Below are positions 63,849 through 64,000 of a DNA stretch of 64,000 bases, one piece after another. The stretch is taken from contig JAGGNK010003335.1 in NCBI GenBank assembly GCA_017590115.1, forward strand, positions 10,788,286 through 10,852,285, in the 5' to 3' direction. Each line of letters starts with the position of its first letter. Positions within the stretch are counted from its first letter, which is position 1. The notes under the pieces were generated by a model, which worked only from the letters and a program-made list of their open reading frames with translations, was not told where the DNA came from and searched no databases. A program made the position numbers and the translations under genes. Origin of the DNA: Montifringilla adamsi (Eukaryota > Chordata > Aves > Passeriformes > Passeridae).

Positions 63849-64000
63849 GGGATCGTATGGATTTGGGTTGGGAAGGGTCTTAAAGACCATCCATGGACAG
63901 CTTTCACTATCCCAGGTTGCTCTGAGCCCCATCCAGCCTGGCCTTGGACACTTCCAGGGATGGGAAGCCACAGCTCCTCTGGGCACTGTGTTCTCACTCT
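63849..64000 (-). mobile_element. CR1 LINE fragment, 3' end, cut by window end
   Basis: A degraded octamer at the left (GGGATCGTATGG) is followed by ATTTGGGTTGGGAAGGGTC and TTAAAGACCATCC, then GGTTGCTCTGAGCCCCATCC, AGCCTGGCCTTGGACACTTCC, and GAAGCCACAGCTCCTCTGGGC. This is the complement of the CR1 3' end, so sense is minus. The copy continues past the window, so its full length is not visible. Confidence 0.93.

Noticed and set aside
1..64000. CRISPR arrays, operons, phage or bacterial features
   Set aside because: No spaced direct repeats, no ribosome-binding-site-led gene runs; composition and repeats are those of a vertebrate nuclear genome.

Overview
The window is vertebrate nuclear DNA, almost certainly from a bird. 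The evidence is the repeat content: five short 3'-end fragments of CR1 retrotransposons carrying the avian tail (ATTCTATGA-type octamers next to GGGTTGGAAGGGACCTT or its complement), and one long GC-rich solo LTR of a type I recognise from bird genomes. The background is AT-rich, CpG-poor and stop-dense on both strands. I found no protein-coding exon, tRNA, rRNA or CRISPR array that I can support; the open frames are short, unrelated to any family I know, and behave like chance frames. The window therefore reads as intergenic DNA or the inside of a very long intron. There is no operon or pathway to describe. 

Layout. 1-5470: plain non-coding DNA with one short inverted repeat resembling old amniote repeats. 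5471-5614: CR1 (+). 5615-13636: non-coding, with a 29-bp tandem duplication. 13637-13798: an assembly gap of 92 N inside a poly-T tract. 13799-20254: non-coding, with a 41-bp tandem duplication and, at about 16930-17480, a candidate regulatory element with an E2F-like site and a cluster of CpGs. 20255-20330: a MIR-like SINE remnant. 20875-21032: CR1 (-), followed by a run of 51 T at 21131. 22088-22213: CR1 (+). 26585-27713: solo LTR, transcriptional sense minus, with an internal 40-bp tandem repeat and an imperfect 5-bp target duplication. 32214-32348: (TA)n followed by a T8CC pyrimidine repeat. 38041 and 48173: perfect palindromes of 18 and 20 bp. 43240-43440: AT-rich, possible conserved non-coding element, followed at 43882 by a polypyrimidine tract. 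46893-47094: CR1 (+). 51160-51310 and 51980-52375: two old, stop-ridden pieces of CR1 open reading frame 2, found by reading the translation, lying in the opposite order from their order in an intact element. 61207-61276: 35-bp tandem duplication. 63203-63320: possible L3/CR1-type old 3' end. 63849-64000: CR1 (-) running off the window. 

Main points: the degenerate CR1 coding remnants, the solo LTR and the GC/CpG-rich candidate regulatory block are the most informative. I did not find a new biological system. If the window has a function, it is most likely long-range regulation by AT-rich conserved elements, which only a cross-species alignment could show.
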